Origin: a virus
Direction: 5' to 3' (one strand)
Length of the DNA stretch: 64,000 nucleotides
Virus record (IMG/VR): IMGVR_UViG_3300028840_006257
Coordinates: 149,011 to 213,010 of that record
Both the position numbers and the translations under genes were made by a program. Of this stretch, positions 62,670 to 64,000 are shown piece by piece. The notes under the pieces are model-generated. The model was not told the DNA's origin and ran no database searches. It was given only the letters and a program-made list of their open reading frames with translations. Every line of letters begins with the position of its first letter. Within the stretch, counting starts at the first letter, position 1.

Positions 62670-64000
62670 ATGACCGTCGCAAAGACCAACCTTGCACCCC
62701 AGGATCAGGTACGAGTCGTCTCGACCTACACGGACACCATCGCCGCGGGCCAGACGGCGCTCGAGCCGTCGGTGGCCTCGGGCGCGTCCATCGAGGACAA
62801 CGTCCACGGGATCATCTCGCAGATCAACAGGATCCTGAACGCGACGACCTCGGGCAACGACTGGTACGTGGACATCAACACGCCGAGCTCGTTCGAGGGC
62901 GGCGCGAAGCGCGGCGTCCGTGACCTGAACAGCGACCTGCACAACCTCGAGCGCAAGCGGATCCTGAAGCGCACGAGCATGGTCGGCGTCGACGTGCCGA
63001 ACCCCGGGAGCGCGCTCCTCTCCGTCCTCGGGGCTGGCGACCTGCCGACCAACACGACCGCGGCCATCGGCGCGGTCACGACCCAGGGCACCGTGCTGGC
63101 GACCGCGACGACGTTCGGCACGGCAGGTCTCGACGAGGTGGCGGGGAGCAACGCGTTGCAGCCGAAGAACCTCGCGATCCTGACGGACACGTCGACCGGC
63201 GAGGTGGTCACCCGCACGAGCGACGGCAAGCAGGTCTACGGCCTGTTCCAGTCGGAGAGCTCGACCGACGGCTCCACCATCACCGCCACGACTCCGAACC
63301 GGGTGCAGCTCAGCTTCGTCGTCCACAACGCGGCGAACGACGACCTCGAGCTCATCCAGGCCGGGGACATGAGCGGCATCGTCTTCGACTACGCCTACGT
63401 CGAGCGCGACGCCTTCGACGACCTCAACGAGCAGGACTTCCTCGGAGACGGCTTCACCGACATCGGCGTGTCCACCTCGGACCGGCAGACGGCCTACGAC
63501 GTGCAGGGGACGGCGGTGGTCACGACGACCACCAACGCCACGCTCGACCTCGGGACGGGCTTCACCTGGGAGATCGGCGACGCGGCCAGCGCCTCGCTGA
63601 TGCGGTTCACCGAGGCTTCTGCCGGAGGTACCACGGACCTCAGCATCGGGGCGGACGTCGACACCTACGTGAACTCCGCGGTGGACGTGGACTTCACCCA
63701 GGGCATCACGGTCAACACGGCCGACGCCATCAACATCGGCAAGACGACCGACCAGATCGACTTCACGGGGAACGCCACGATCACGGGCGGCACCTCGACG
63801 ATGACCCTGACCACGGACTCGAACTCCGTGACTGTCTCGACCACGACCTCGGGCAACATCAACCTCTCGTCGGTCGGCAACATCAGCAGCACGACCCAGA
63901 CGGGCGGGGCGACGGGAGGGGAGTTCGACGTCACGTGCGGGACGGGGACGACGACGGGCGGTGCCATCGACCTGAACGCGGGTGCCGGCGCGACGAACGG
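62670..64000 (+). CDS. Large virion-type repetitive protein, truncated by the window edge
   Basis: ATG 62670 after GCAGGAGC; open to the last base (443 codons seen). The N-terminal 110 residues are helical (HGIISQINRILNATTSGNDW); then Thr/Ser/Gly/Ala-rich beta repeats (TLTTDSNSVTVSTTTSGNIN), as in phage fibres and surface proteins. Together with the preceding gene it marks the beginning of a structural region. Confidence 0.8.
   Translation, partial: MTVAKTNLAPQDQVRVVSTYTDTIAAGQTALEPSVASGASIEDNVHGIISQINRILNATTSGNDWYVDINTPSSFEGGAKRGVRDLNSDLHNLERKRILKRTSMVGVDVPNPGSALLSVLGAGDLPTNTTAAIGAVTTQGTVLATATTFGTAGLDEVAGSNALQPKNLAILTDTSTGEVVTRTSDGKQVYGLFQSESSTDGSTITATTPNRVQLSFVVHNAANDDLELIQAGDMSGIVFDYAYVERDAFDDLNEQDFLGDGFTDIGVSTSDRQTAYDVQGTAVVTTTTNATLDLGTGFTWEIGDAASASLMRFTEASAGGTTDLSIGADVDTYVNSAVDVDFTQGITVNTADAINIGKTTDQIDFTGNATITGGTSTMTLTTDSNSVTVSTTTSGNINLSSVGNISSTTQTGGATGGEFDVTCGTGTTTGGAIDLNAGAGATN

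Noticed and set aside
1-64000. CRISPR array or integrase/attachment site
   Set aside because: No regularly spaced direct repeats were seen, and no integrase gene; the orphan tRNA 3' end alone is not enough to call an attachment site.

Overview
The window reads as part of a large double-stranded DNA tailed bacteriophage (Caudoviricetes-like) infecting a GC-rich bacterium. Genes are short, tightly packed and mostly joined by ATGA, GTGA or TGATG start/stop overlaps. There is a phage-type replication set, about 19 tRNA or tRNA-like genes, many selfish elements (four inteins, several homing-endonuclease genes) and repetitive virion-type proteins at the right edge. No rRNA, core metabolism, terminase, major capsid or integrase gene is visible, so host and genus cannot be named from this window.

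Layout. 1-5180 (+): end of an unknown gene, a membrane protein, then after a terminator a GroEL-type chaperonin and a peptidoglycan-binding-type protein. 5211-34005 (+): replication and DNA modification: an SNF2-type helicase with two inteins, several DNA methyltransferases (one apparently split, one with an intein), a DnaB-like helicase, NAD-dependent DNA ligase, a DnaG-type zinc-finger protein, a family A DNA polymerase with an intein, and many small zinc-binding proteins. 34011-54936 (mostly -): a release factor that needs a +1 frameshift, tRNA genes in three groups (35.2-35.5 kb, 39.4-40.9 kb, 47.4-48.7 kb), a PAPS-reductase-like PP-loop protein and a sulfotransferase, an ATPase and a metallo-beta-lactamase-fold hydrolase, an operon with an E1-like enzyme, a ubiquitin-like protein, a JAMM peptidase and a VWA protein, then a macro-domain protein, a lysin-like protein, S-adenosylmethionine decarboxylase and a family 4 uracil-DNA glycosylase. 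55034-64000 (+): small membrane, ribbon-helix-helix, histone-H1-like, lipoprotein and cold-shock-domain proteins, ending in virion-type proteins.

The replication block could assemble most of a phage fork (helicase, zinc-finger primase partner, polymerase, ligase), with methyltransferases marking phage DNA. The tRNAs (including an initiator tRNA), the release factor and the chaperonin point to phage support of translation and folding. The most unusual signals are (1) a circularly permuted tRNA-Tyr gene at 40467-40618, whose 3' half precedes its 5' half and whose outer ends are held by two perfect complementary arms; (2) a release-factor gene with a CTT-TGA-C +1 frameshift site like that of bacterial prfB, in an RF1-like, domain-1-lacking protein; and (3) a phage ubiquitin-like operon. 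TANNNN boxes 4-7 nt before many starts suggest leaderless mRNAs.

All calls were made by eye from motifs and translation; no database search was run.
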